Both the position numbers and the translations under genes were made by a program. The notes beneath the pieces were generated by a model. That model saw only the letters and a list, made by a program, of their open reading frames with translations, was not told where the DNA came from and did not search any database. From NCBI RefSeq assembly GCF_000730625.1, contig NZ_BBIT01000009.1, positions 310,001 to 374,000 on the forward strand: a DNA stretch of 64,000 nt, read 5' to 3'. This document shows positions 48,876-64,000 of the stretch, in pieces. This stretch comes from Pseudomonas oryzihabitans NBRC 102199 (GTDB lineage Bacteria > Pseudomonadota > Gammaproteobacteria > Pseudomonadales > Pseudomonadaceae). Position 1 is the stretch's first letter. Every line of letters begins with the position of its first letter.

Positions 48876-49577
48876 CTAGGCCTCGGCGAAGACACTTTGC
48901 AGTCGCTGCAGGTCTTCGGGGGTGGTGACCTTGATGTTGTCCGCCCGGCCTTCGACCAGGCGCGGCGCATGCCCCGCCCACTCCATGGCCGAGGCCTCGT
49001 CGGTGATGGCGGCGCCCGCGGCCAGACCGGCGCTCAGGGCGTCTCGCAGCGCACCGAGGCGGAACATCTGCGGCGTATAGGCCAGCCAGACCTGGCTGCG
49101 ATCCACGGTTTCGCTCACCCGGCCATCGCGGCCAACGCGCTTGAGGGTATCCCGCGCCGGCACGCCCAGGAGACCACCCACCGGGTCCTGGGCCAGTTCG
49201 GCCAGTAGCCGATCCAGATCGGCGCGGCAGAGATTGGGCCGGGCAGCATCGTGCACCAGCACCCAGTCGCCATCGTTGGCGCCCTGCTCGCTCAGCAGCA
49301 GCAGGCCACCCAGCACCGAGTCGGCGCGCTCACGCCCACCCGGGGCGCGCAGGATGCGGGCGTCGCGGGCACAGGCCAGCGTCGGCCACCAGGGATCTTC
49401 CGCCGCCAGGCTCACCGCCAGGCCGCGCAGGCGCGGATGGTCGAGAAAACAGTCGAGGGTGCGCTCCAGCAGGCTGCGGCCGCACAGGTCGAGGTATTGC
49501 TTGGGTCGGTCGGCACGCATCCGCGCACCCACGCCCGCGGCGGGAATGACCGCCCAGAAGGAAGGCAGAAGGGACAT
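48876..49577 (-). CDS. ispD: 2-C-methyl-D-erythritol 4-phosphate cytidylyltransferase IspD
   Basis: A 233-residue nucleotidyltransferase of the MEP pathway. AVIPAAGVGARMRADRPKQY near residue 9 is the CTP-binding signature, VLVHDAARPNLC the middle motif. It joins CTP and methylerythritol phosphate. Its ATG overlaps the ftsB stop by one base (TAATG), the usual ftsB-ispD coupling. Confidence 0.96.
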   Translation of the reverse strand: MSLLPSFWAVIPAAGVGARMRADRPKQYLDLCGRSLLERTLDCFLDHPRLRGLAVSLAAEDPWWPTLACARDARILRAPGGRERADSVLGGLLLLSEQGANDGDWVLVHDAARPNLCRADLDRLLAELAQDPVGGLLGVPARDTLKRVGRDGRVSETVDRSQVWLAYTPQMFRLGALRDALSAGLAAGAAITDEASAMEWAGHAPRLVEGRADNIKVTTPEDLQRLQSVFAEA

Positions 49578-49855
49578 TATTTGGATTGCAGGAAGAGGGT
49601 TTCGCCTTGTTTAACCATGCCGAGTTCGTGGCGGGCACGCTCCTCGACGGTCTCCATGCCTTTCTTGAGCTCGACGACCTCGGCTTCGAGGATCTCGTTG
49701 CGCTCCAGCAGGCGCTTGTTCTCACCATTCTGGTCGGCGATCTGCTGCTTGAGTTCGCGCACCTGGGCGAAGCTGCCATCACCGACCCACAGGCGATACT
49801 GAAGACCGCCGAGCAGCAGGAGCAGGAAGGGGAACAGCCAGTAGGGACTTCGCAT
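49577..49855 (-). CDS. ftsB: Cell division protein FtsB
   Basis: A 92-residue bitopic protein: one N-terminal helix (YWLFPFLLLLLGGLQYRLWVG) then a periplasmic coiled coil (QVRELKQQIADQNGENKRLL). FtsB joins FtsL and FtsQ in the divisome. The ATG at 49855 (MRSPYWLF) is preferred over an upstream Met. It follows eno after 166 bp, in the usual eno-ftsB-ispD order. Confidence 0.93.
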   Translation of the reverse strand: MRSPYWLFPFLLLLLGGLQYRLWVGDGSFAQVRELKQQIADQNGENKRLLERNEILEAEVVELKKGMETVEERARHELGMVKQGETLFLQSK

Positions 49856-50021
49856 GGGAGATAACGGATTCGCGGACGGCGGATGCCGCAAAGGCGGCGG
49901 CAGAGACGAAAACAGGATAGAAGCCCGGCTCTACGCTTGTAAACTGGGCATCTATCCTGTGGTCCGTCGGACGTGGCGGAAGGCGACGACCTCTGTCATC
50001 GCCTCCCCGGTCGCGCAACCC

Positions 50022-54005
<3,984 letters not shown>

Positions 54006-54012
54006 CTAAAGG

Positions 54013-55329
54013 TCATCCCAGCTCAAACCCGCCCATGCCGTCTGCGGGCTGCCACTCAAGCCGCCCTCCCCCCGGCAGGCCATCCAGACCGGGCAGGTTG
54101 GCCACCGCCAGCAGTTCGTCGCCGCGCCAGAGCAGCGGCAATCGGCCGCGCAGGAACGGCGGCACCCCCTGTTCGTTGAGCAGACGCTTGAGATCGCGAC
54201 TGCCGCGACCCGGTACGACCAGCCGCTCGCCGCCCTGGCGATAGCCGATTCGCCAGCCGGATACGACGACCGGTACGCTGAATCGCAGGCGACCATTCCC
54301 CTGGAGTTCCAGGGTGGTTTCCTGCCCGTTAATGACCTGGGGTGACGGCGTGACCTGCCAGGCCGCAGGCACCCACCAGATCCGCCCTGCCCCCCGGCGC
54401 AGACTGCCACCTTCGAGACGCCAGACGGGATCGCCGGCCTCGCCCGCCTCGCGCAATGCCTGCCAACCGGCCCAGTGGGCGCTGTCGGGCTGGCGGGTGA
54501 AGCTGTCCAGCCAGACCCGCAGGGCATTGCGCTGGCGTGCCTCGCTCAGGGACTGCAAGGGCGCCAGGGCCAGACTGCGCAAGGGGATCCAGGGGAAAGG
54601 CTGTTCGGCCCGCCGGGCCTGCTGCAGATCCAGGCTGGCCAGTTCGCCGAGCAATTCGTCGGCTTCGGCCAGATGCCGGGCACTGCGCGCCATGACCTGA
54701 TCGACGCCCGGCCAGCGGTCGCGTAGCCGCGGCAGCACCTGGTGCCTCACGTAATTGCGATCCAGCCGGGTATCGGCATTGCTGGGATCCTCGATCCAGT
54801 CCAGCCCCTCGGCTTCGGCATAGGCCAGCAGCGCGCGCCGCGGCTCGTCCAGCAGCGGTCGCCAGAGCCGACCGGCGGCCAAGGAACGGGTCTCGGGCAT
54901 GCCGGCCAGGCCCTTGACCCCCGCGCCGCGCACCAGCCGCTGCAGCAGGGTCTCCAGCTGATCGTCGCGATGCTGGCCCAGCACCAGGCAGCCCTCCCTG
55001 GGCAGCACCCGGGCGAAGGCGGCATAGCGCGCCTCGCGGGCAGCCCGTTCGAGACTGGCGGCGCCATCGATGTGGACGTGCAGGATATCGAGAGGAATGG
55101 CCAGCGCTTGGCAGACCCGGGTGCAGTGCGAGACCCAGGCATCCGCCGCGGCTTGCAGACCATGGTGCACATGCACCGCCTGCAGATCGGCGAACAGGCC
55201 GCGCTCGCGCAGTCGCGCGAAGAGGTGCAGGAGAACGGTGGAATCGAGTCCGCCGGAAAAGCCCACCCGCCAGTGACGGGTGGGCGGCTGCCGCTCCAGG
55301 CGGGCGCGCAGCCGATCCAGCAGACTCAT
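54013..55329 (-). CDS. tilS: tRNA(Ile)-lysidine synthase TilS
   Basis: A 438-residue PP-loop enzyme that attaches lysine to C34 of tRNA-Ile. ATP motif VGFSGGLDSTVLLHLF near residue 22, HVHHGLQAAAD and LGQHRDDQLETLLQRL follow; a C-terminal TilS domain ends the protein. It lies 10 bp after accA on the same strand. Confidence 0.95.
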   Translation of the reverse strand: MSLLDRLRARLERQPPTRHWRVGFSGGLDSTVLLHLFARLRERGLFADLQAVHVHHGLQAAADAWVSHCTRVCQALAIPLDILHVHIDGAASLERAAREARYAAFARVLPREGCLVLGQHRDDQLETLLQRLVRGAGVKGLAGMPETRSLAAGRLWRPLLDEPRRALLAYAEAEGLDWIEDPSNADTRLDRNYVRHQVLPRLRDRWPGVDQVMARSARHLAEADELLGELASLDLQQARRAEQPFPWIPLRSLALAPLQSLSEARQRNALRVWLDSFTRQPDSAHWAGWQALREAGEAGDPVWRLEGGSLRRGAGRIWWVPAAWQVTPSPQVINGQETTLELQGNGRLRFSVPVVVSGWRIGYRQGGERLVVPGRGSRDLKRLLNEQGVPPFLRGRLPLLWRGDELLAVANLPGLDGLPGGGRLEWQPADGMGGFELG

Positions 55330-55339
55330 AGGGGCGGGA

Positions 55340-56290
55340 TCAGGCGATGCCGTAGCTCATCAGGCGCTCGTAGCGACGTTCCAGCAGCGCCGGCATGTCG
55401 TAGCCCTTGAGTTCGTCCAGCTGTTCCAGCAGCGCGGTGCGCAGGCTGTTGGCCATGGCCTGGGGATCGCGGTGCGCACCACCCAGGGGCTCGTCGATCA
55501 CCTGGTCGACGATGTTCAGGCTCTTCAGTCGCTCGGCGGTGATGCCCATGGCCTCGGCGGCATCGGGCGCCTTCTCGGCGGTCTTCCAGAGAATGGAGGC
55601 GCAACCTTCCGGCGAGATCACCGAGTAGGTGGAGTGCTGCAGCATGTTGAGCTGGTCGCAGACGCCGATGGCAAGGGCGCCACCGGAACCACCCTCCCCG
55701 ATCACGGTGGCGATGATGGGGGTCTTCAGGCGCGCCATGACGCGCAGGTTCCAGGCGATGGCCTCGCTCTGGCCACGCTCTTCGGCGTCGATGCCCGGGT
55801 AGGCGCCGGGGGTATCGATGAAGGTCAGGATCGGCATCTTGAAACGCTCGGCCATTTCCATCAGGCGGCAGGCCTTGCGATAGCCTTCCGGACGCGGCAT
55901 GCCGAAGTTGCGGCGGACCTTCTCGCGGACTTCACGGCCTTTCTGGTGGCCGATGATCATCACCGGACGGCCTTCCAGGCGGGCGATGCCACCGACGATG
56001 GCCGGATCGTCGGCGAAGTGGCGGTCGCCGTGCAGCTCTTCGAAATCGCTGAACAGGTAGTTGATGTAGTCGAGGGTGTAGGGACGCAGCGGATGACGCG
56101 CCAGACGAGCCACCTGCCAGCTGGACAGGTCGCTGAAGATGCTCTTGGTGAGCGCCTGGCTCTTCTCCTGCAACCGGGCGATCTCGTCACTGATGTTCAG
56201 CGCATTGTCGTTACCGACCAGTCGAAGTTCTTCGATCTTGGCCTGGAGATCGGCGATGGGCTGTTCGAAATCGAGATAGTTCGGGTTCAT
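55340..56290 (-). CDS. accA: Acetyl-CoA carboxylase carboxyltransferase subunit alpha
   Basis: A 316-residue subunit transferring CO2 from biotin to acetyl-CoA, the first step of fatty acid synthesis. [18 protein letters not shown] and [15 protein letters not shown] are carboxyltransferase signatures. ATG 56290 gives [16 protein letters not shown], the same length as P. aeruginosa AccA; a Met two codons upstream lacks a ribosome site. A 140-bp gap separates it from dnaE. Confidence 0.97.
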   Translation of the reverse strand: MNPNYLDFEQPIADLQAKIEELRLVGNDNALNISDEIARLQEKSQALTKSIFSDLSSWQVARLARHPLRPYTLDYINYLFSDFEELHGDRHFADDPAIVGGIARLEGRPVMIIGHQKGREVREKVRRNFGMPRPEGYRKACRLMEMAERFKMPILTFIDTPGAYPGIDAEERGQSEAIAWNLRVMARLKTPIIATVIGEGGSGGALAIGVCDQLNMLQHSTYSVISPEGCASILWKTAEKAPDAAEAMGITAERLKSLNIVDQVIDEPLGGAHRDPQAMANSLRTALLEQLDELKGYDMPALLERRYERLMSYGIA

Positions 56291-56430
56291 GGGCATCCGT
56301 TAGTGCAATCTAGAGCCAAGGGCCGGGGCGCCTACCTTAAGGGATCGGACGGGACAGGTCGAGACTCCTGCCACGTCACCGGCACCCGCCGCTGGCGAGG
56401 GTTGGGACGAAGCGCACGAGGCGCTCGGAC

Positions 56431-59952
<3,522 letters not shown>

Positions 59953-60028
59953 GGCAGAGACCCCTTGATGCATGAGGCGCGAGATTGTACTGGATTGTCG
60001 ACCCGGGGTCAGAACGCCGCGACGGCCG

Positions 60029-60664
60029 TCAGTAGGTGGCGATGATCTGGGTGGAGGCCTGGGTCTCGAGGGCGTGCCAGGCATCGCGCACCGGCGCGAA
60101 GGAGCGCCGGTGAATGGGCGTGGGCCCCAGGCGCCGGAGCGCGTCGAGATGTTTGGCGGTGGGATAGCCCTTGTGCCCGGCCAGGCCATAGCCCGGATAG
60201 AGGGCATCCAGCACCTGCATCTCGCGATCGCGGGTCACCTTGGCCAGGATGGACGCCGCGGCGATCGCCGGGACCTGGCTGTCGCCCTTCACCACCGGCG
60301 CACTGGGCACCGCCAGCTTGGGACAGCGATTGCCATCGATCAGGGCCAGCCGCGGCTGCACCTGGAGGCCTTCCACCGCGCGCTGCATGGCCAGCATGGT
60401 GGCGTGCAGAATGTTCAGCCGGTCGATCTCGGCGACCTCGGCGCGGGCCACGCACCAGGCCAGGGCCTTTTCCTGGATCTCGTCGAACAGGGCTTCGCGG
60501 CGCGCCAGCGACAGCTTCTTCGAATCGTTCAGGCCGAGGATGGGCTTGCCCGGATCGAGAATCACTGCGGCGGTGACCACGGCGCCGCACAGCGGACCTC
60601 GACCGACTTCGTCGACGCCGGCGACCAGCGCCTCGACCAGGTTGAAATCCAGGCCCAGCTGCAT
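60029..60664 (-). CDS. rnhB: Ribonuclease HII
   Basis: A 211-residue RNase HII that removes RNA from RNA/DNA hybrids and misincorporated ribonucleotides. The acidic active site is in [17 protein letters not shown] (Asp-Glu) and LIDGNRCP plus [11 protein letters not shown]. The ATG overlaps the lpxB stop (TGATG). Confidence 0.96.
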   Translation of the reverse strand: MQLGLDFNLVEALVAGVDEVGRGPLCGAVVTAAVILDPGKPILGLNDSKKLSLARREALFDEIQEKALAWCVARAEVAEIDRLNILHATMLAMQRAVEGLQVQPRLALIDGNRCPKLAVPSAPVVKGDSQVPAIAAASILAKVTRDREMQVLDALYPGYGLAGHKGYPTAKHLDALRRLGPTPIHRRSFAPVRDAWHALETQASTQIIATY

Positions 60665-61833
60665 CAGCCACGCTGCCGCAGAAGATCCAGCACGGCAGCG
60701 GCCGCCTGGACCGAGGCATCGCGCCTCAGGCTGTGATGAATGGCGGCGAAGCTGTCGGTCTGCCGCTGCGGCTGCTCCAGCAGCGGCAGGAGTTCGGCCA
60801 CCAGCCGCTCCGGCGTCGCCTCGTGCTGGATCAGCTCGGGCACCAGCTTGCGCCCGGCCAGGAGGTTGGGCAGCGAGATGTAGGGACTCTTCACCAGCTG
60901 CTTGAGGATCAGATAGGTCAGGGGCGCCACCCGATAGGCCACCACCATGGGTCTCTTGAACAGCAGCGTCTCCAGGGTCGCGGTGCCCGAGGCGATCAGC
61001 ACGCCATCACAGGCGGCCAGCACCTCATGGGATCGCCCATCGGTCAGCAGCAGCGGCAGCGGCGGCCGACCTTCCAGCAACTGCTCCACCTGCGCCCGCC
61101 GCGCCGCATTGGCACAGGGCAGAACGAAGCGCACACCAGGACGTACGGCCAGCAACTGGGCGGCAGCGTCGAGGAACAGGGCACCCAGGCGCCCTACTTC
61201 ACCGCCGCGACTGCCCGGCAACAGGGCGACGACCTGCCCCTCTTCCGGCAAGCCCAGGGCCTGCCGGGCGGCCAGGCGGTCGCTGTCCAGAGGGATGGTA
61301 TCGGCCAGTGGATGGCCGACGAAGCGCACCGGCACCTGCTGTTCTTCGTAGAAACGCGCTTCGAAAGGAAACAGGGTCAGCATCAGGTCGCAGCCGTCGC
61401 GGATCTTCAGCACCCGCTTCTGTCGCCAGGCCCAGACCGAGGGACTGACATAGTGCACGGCCGGAATGCCCGCGCGATGCAGCTGGGCTTCGATCTCGAG
61501 GACGAAATCCGGGGCGTCGATGCCGATGAAGACATCGGGACGGGCGTCGAGCAACTGACTGATCAGCGCCTTGCGCCGACCCAGGAGTTCCCGCAGGCGA
61601 CCGAGTACCTCGACCAGCCCCATGACCGCCAGACGTTCCATGGGAAATTCGGACACCAGCCCTTCGGCTTCCATCCGCGGACCGCCCACGCCCATGAAGG
61701 AGATATTCGGATGCTGCGCACGCAGCGCCTGCATCAGACCGGCGCCGAGCAGATCACCCGACGCCTCCCCTGCCACCAGCGCCACGCGTAGCGGGCGCTG
61801 GGCGAACTCAGCGGGTGATGCCACGCGTCGCAC
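60664..61833 (-). CDS. lpxB: Lipid-A-disaccharide synthase LpxB
   Basis: A 389-residue glycosyltransferase joining UDP-2,3-diacylglucosamine and lipid X in lipid A synthesis. [35 protein letters not shown] and [13 protein letters not shown] are family motifs. The given start is GTG 61833, inside the lpxA end by 26 bp; no good ribosome site is visible, so the true start could be a few codons later. Confidence 0.93.
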   Translation of the reverse strand: MRRVASPAEFAQRPLRVALVAGEASGDLLGAGLMQALRAQHPNISFMGVGGPRMEAEGLVSEFPMERLAVMGLVEVLGRLRELLGRRKALISQLLDARPDVFIGIDAPDFVLEIEAQLHRAGIPAVHYVSPSVWAWRQKRVLKIRDGCDLMLTLFPFEARFYEEQQVPVRFVGHPLADTIPLDSDRLAARQALGLPEEGQVVALLPGSRGGEVGRLGALFLDAAAQLLAVRPGVRFVLPCANAARRAQVEQLLEGRPPLPLLLTDGRSHEVLAACDGVLIASGTATLETLLFKRPMVVAYRVAPLTYLILKQLVKSPYISLPNLLAGRKLVPELIQHEATPERLVAELLPLLEQPQRQTDSFAAIHHSLRRDASVQAAAAVLDLLRQRG

Positions 61834-62584
61834 TCAGGATGGAATCGCGGAACACCGCCACTTCGGGAAACTGCTGAGCCACCGGCTCCAGCTCGCGCAG
61901 GGCGTCATCGACGGTGAGGCCCTGGCGGTAGACCACCTTGTAGGCGCGGCGCAATTCCTTGATGGCTTCGGCCGAGAAACCCCGGCGGCGCATGCCTTCG
62001 AAGTTCATGCTGCGGGCTTCGGCCGGATTGCCGAACACCGTGACATAGGCCGGTACGTCCTTGCCGATGGCCGTGCCCATGCCGGAAAAGCTGTGGGCGC
62101 CGATGCGGCAGAACTGATGCACCAGGGTATAGCCGGACAGGATCGCCCAGTCATCGACGTGCACGTGCCCGGCGAGGGCCGTGTTGTTGACCAGGATGCA
62201 GTGATTGCCGATCACGCTGTCATGGCCGATGTGCACATAGGCCATCAGCAGGTTGTGATCGCCAAGGGTCGTCTCTTCCCGATCCTGCACGGTACCGCGA
62301 TGGATGGTGACCCCTTCGCGGATGGTGTTGTGATCGCCGATCCGCAGCCGGGTCGGTTCGCCCTGATACTTGAGGTCGGGCGTATCCTCGCCGATCGACG
62401 AGAACTGGAAGATACGGTTGTGACGCCCGATCACGGTCGGACCCTTGAGGATGACGTGAGGCCCGATGACGGTCCCCTCGCCAATCTCGACATCCGGTCC
62501 GATGATCGACCAGGGGCCGACCTGGACATCGGCGGCGAGCCGTGCCTTGGGGTCGACGATAGCCCTGGGGTCAATCAACGTCAT
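61808..62584 (-). CDS. lpxA: UDP-N-acetylglucosamine O-acyltransferase LpxA
   Basis: A 258-residue left-handed beta-helix acyltransferase, first step of lipid A synthesis. Hexapeptide repeats ([21 protein letters not shown]) and the catalytic His region [18 protein letters not shown] are present. It overlaps fabZ by 4 bp (ATGA) and lpxB by 26 bp. Confidence 0.97.
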   Translation of the reverse strand: MTLIDPRAIVDPKARLAADVQVGPWSIIGPDVEIGEGTVIGPHVILKGPTVIGRHNRIFQFSSIGEDTPDLKYQGEPTRLRIGDHNTIREGVTIHRGTVQDREETTLGDHNLLMAYVHIGHDSVIGNHCILVNNTALAGHVHVDDWAILSGYTLVHQFCRIGAHSFSGMGTAIGKDVPAYVTVFGNPAEARSMNFEGMRRRGFSAEAIKELRRAYKVVYRQGLTVDDALRELEPVAQQFPEVAVFRDSILSATRGITR

Positions 62585-63021
62585 AGCTTGCGTTCCGCAC
62601 AGATGATTTCAGCCGAGCAGACCGGCTTGTCGTCCACACTGGCGTGGCATTCGAATTTCCAGATGCCGCGCTTGGTGCTGATGAAGCGAGCGTCGAGCAT
62701 CAGCTGATCGCCCGGCGTTACCGGCTGGCGAAACCGCAGCTTATCCGATCCGACGAAGTAGTACAGGGTGCCATCGGCCGGCGAGGAATTCATCATCTTG
62801 AAACCGAGCACGCCGGCAGCCTGGGCCATGGCTTCGACGATCAGCACGCCCGGCATGATCGGATGCTGGGGGAAGTGGCCGGTGAAGAAGGGCTCGTTGA
62901 TGCTGACGTTCTTGTAGGCACGAATGCGCTTGGCTTCGATATCCAGCTCCAGCACGCGATCCACCAATAGAAAGGGATAGCGATGCGGGAGATATTCACG
63001 GATCTCGTTGATGTCCATCAT
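62581..63021 (-). CDS. fabZ: 3-hydroxyacyl-ACP dehydratase FabZ
   Basis: A 146-residue hot-dog-fold dehydratase. [16 protein letters not shown] and [20 protein letters not shown] hold the catalytic His and Glu. It dehydrates hydroxyacyl-ACP, competing with LpxA/LpxD for the same pool. Two adjacent ATGs (63021 and 63018) are possible. It follows lpxD by 45 bp. Confidence 0.97.
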   Translation of the reverse strand: MMDINEIREYLPHRYPFLLVDRVLELDIEAKRIRAYKNVSINEPFFTGHFPQHPIMPGVLIVEAMAQAAGVLGFKMMNSSPADGTLYYFVGSDKLRFRQPVTPGDQLMLDARFISTKRGIWKFECHASVDDKPVCSAEIICAERKL

Positions 63022-63066
63022 GGTCGGGGAAGGCCTGTTCAGAAAGGGGAAACATCCGATGCAGAA

Positions 63067-64000
63067 TCAAGCATCAGAAGCAGCGTCATCCCGCGAGGTC
63101 ACGGTAGCAACGATTTTTTCCAGATGTTGCAGACGGCGGGCCATGTCGTCGAGGTGACGAATCCGCGCGGCGCTCTTCTTCCATTCGCCGGCCGGCTGCA
63201 TGGCCGTACCGGAGGAATAGGCGCCGGGCTCGGTAATCGAGCGGGTCACCATGGTCATACCGGTGACGAACACGTGGTCGCACACCTCGATATGACCGAC
63301 CATGCCCACGCCGCCGGCGATGGTGCAGTGTTTGCCGATCTTGGTGCTGCCAGAGATGCCGACGCAGGCGGCCATGGCGGTGTGCTCACCGACCTGGACG
63401 TTGTGCGCGATCATGATCTGGTTGTCGAGTTTGACGCCATTGCTGATGACCGTGTTGGCCAGGGCGCCCCGGTCGATGGTGGTGTTGGCACCGATCTCGA
63501 CGTCGTCGCCGATCAGTACGCCACCCAGCTGGGCGATCTTCTGCCACTGGCCACGTTCGTTGGCGAAGCCGAAGCCCTCGGCGCCGATCACGGCACCCGA
63601 TTGCACCACGGCACGCTCGCCGATGGTCACGTCATGATAGAGCGTGACCCGCGGTGCCAGCCAGCTGTCGGCACCGATGACGCTGCGCGCACCCACCACG
63701 CAGTGGGCGCCCAGACTGACACCGGCGCCGATGCGCGCCTGGGCCTCGATCACCACGTAGGGACCGATGGCCGCCGTCGGATCGACCTGGGCATCCGCCG
63801 CGACCAGCGCGGTGGGATGGATACCGGCTGCGCTGCGCGGCTTGCGATCGAACAGATGGGAAAGGCGCGCATAGGCCAGATAGGGATTCGCCAGGATCAG
63901 GGCGTCACCGGCGTAGCCGTCGGCGTCCTTTTCCGTCAGCAGCACGGCCCCGGCCTGGGTGTCGGCCAGGTAGCGGCGGTACTGCGGATTGGCGAGAAAA
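63067..64000 (-). CDS. lpxD: UDP-3-O-acylglucosamine N-acyltransferase LpxD (5' end missing)
   Basis: The leftward frame stays open to the window edge (reading [20 protein letters not shown] before the first internal Met), so the N-terminus is off the window; about 311 residues are present. Hexapeptide repeats ([20 protein letters not shown]) and the catalytic region [19 protein letters not shown] identify LpxD, which adds the N-linked acyl chain in lipid A synthesis. The C-terminus forms the helical tail ([15 protein letters not shown]). Confidence 0.96.
   Translation of the reverse strand, partial: FLANPQYRRYLADTQAGAVLLTEKDADGYAGDALILANPYLAYARLSHLFDRKPRSAAGIHPTALVAADAQVDPTAAIGPYVVIEAQARIGAGVSLGAHCVVGARSVIGADSWLAPRVTLYHDVTIGERAVVQSGAVIGAEGFGFANERGQWQKIAQLGGVLIGDDVEIGANTTIDRGALANTVISNGVKLDNQIMIAHNVQVGEHTAMAACVGISGSTKIGKHCTIAGGVGMVGHIEVCDHVFVTGMTMVTRSITEPGAYSSGTAMQPAGEWKKSAARIRHLDDMARRLQHLEKIVATVTSRDDAASDA

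Overview
The window is high-GC gammaproteobacterial chromosome, almost certainly genus Pseudomonas. From about 19.8 kb to the end the gene order is the Pseudomonas core block recalled from P. aeruginosa PAO1 (PA3603 to PA3646): dgkA, erdR, transporter, DTW protein, QSregVF, LOG protein, recX-recA-pncC, mutS, fdxA, rsmZ, rpoS-nlpD-pcm-surE-truD-ispF, fghA-adhC/gfnR, ispD-ftsB, eno-kdsA-pyrG, tilS-accA-dnaE-rnhB-lpxB-lpxA-fabZ-lpxD. Species cannot be fixed from this sequence; a P. oryzihabitans/psychrotolerans-like strain is a guess. Typical regulatory sites support the genus: a GacA box with RsmZ, PtxS palindromes and REP-type repeats. No tRNA, rRNA, IS element, prophage or CRISPR array was seen.

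Layout. 1-7.9 kb is accessory: the 3' part of a UvrA-like ATPase, an MFS transporter, an orphan cobF, a GNAT acetyltransferase, a DUF2946/PepSY membrane pair with a His/Met-rich loop, a three-copy tandem repeat array and an AzoR-like flavoprotein. 8.0-14.2 kb is a leftward histidine-utilisation operon hutI-hutG-hutU-hutH-hutC, with a HutC-type operator before hutI. Its HutG is arginase-like (formimidoylglutamase), so histidine would be degraded in four steps, releasing formamide. A second tandem array follows at 14.5-14.9 kb. 14.9-19.8 kb holds a circularly permuted ATP-grasp/alpha-E protein coupled to a transglutaminase-like protein, opposite a zinc-ribbon metallopeptidase. This is a predicted but uncharacterised peptide-ligation system and the best candidate for unknown biology here.

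Inside the core block, between pncC and mutS, lies a complete 2-ketogluconate module (ptxS, kguE, kguK, kguT, kguD) with two identical PtxS operators, followed by a small unknown gene and an orphan hybrid histidine kinase. recA has a clear SOS box and a hairpin terminator before recX. rsmZ lies between fdxA and rpoS and probably shares a bidirectional terminator with fdxA. The yedE-like membrane gene has an in-frame TGA with about 65 further coding-like codons after it.

Functionally the window combines DNA repair (UvrA-like, RecA/RecX, MutS), stress and Gac/Rsm regulation (RpoS, RsmZ), formaldehyde detoxification (AdhC/FghA/GfnR), isoprenoid synthesis (IspD, IspF), fatty acid and lipid A synthesis (AccA, FabZ, KdsA, LpxA/B/D), replication (DnaE, RnhB) and two catabolic modules (histidine, 2-ketogluconate).
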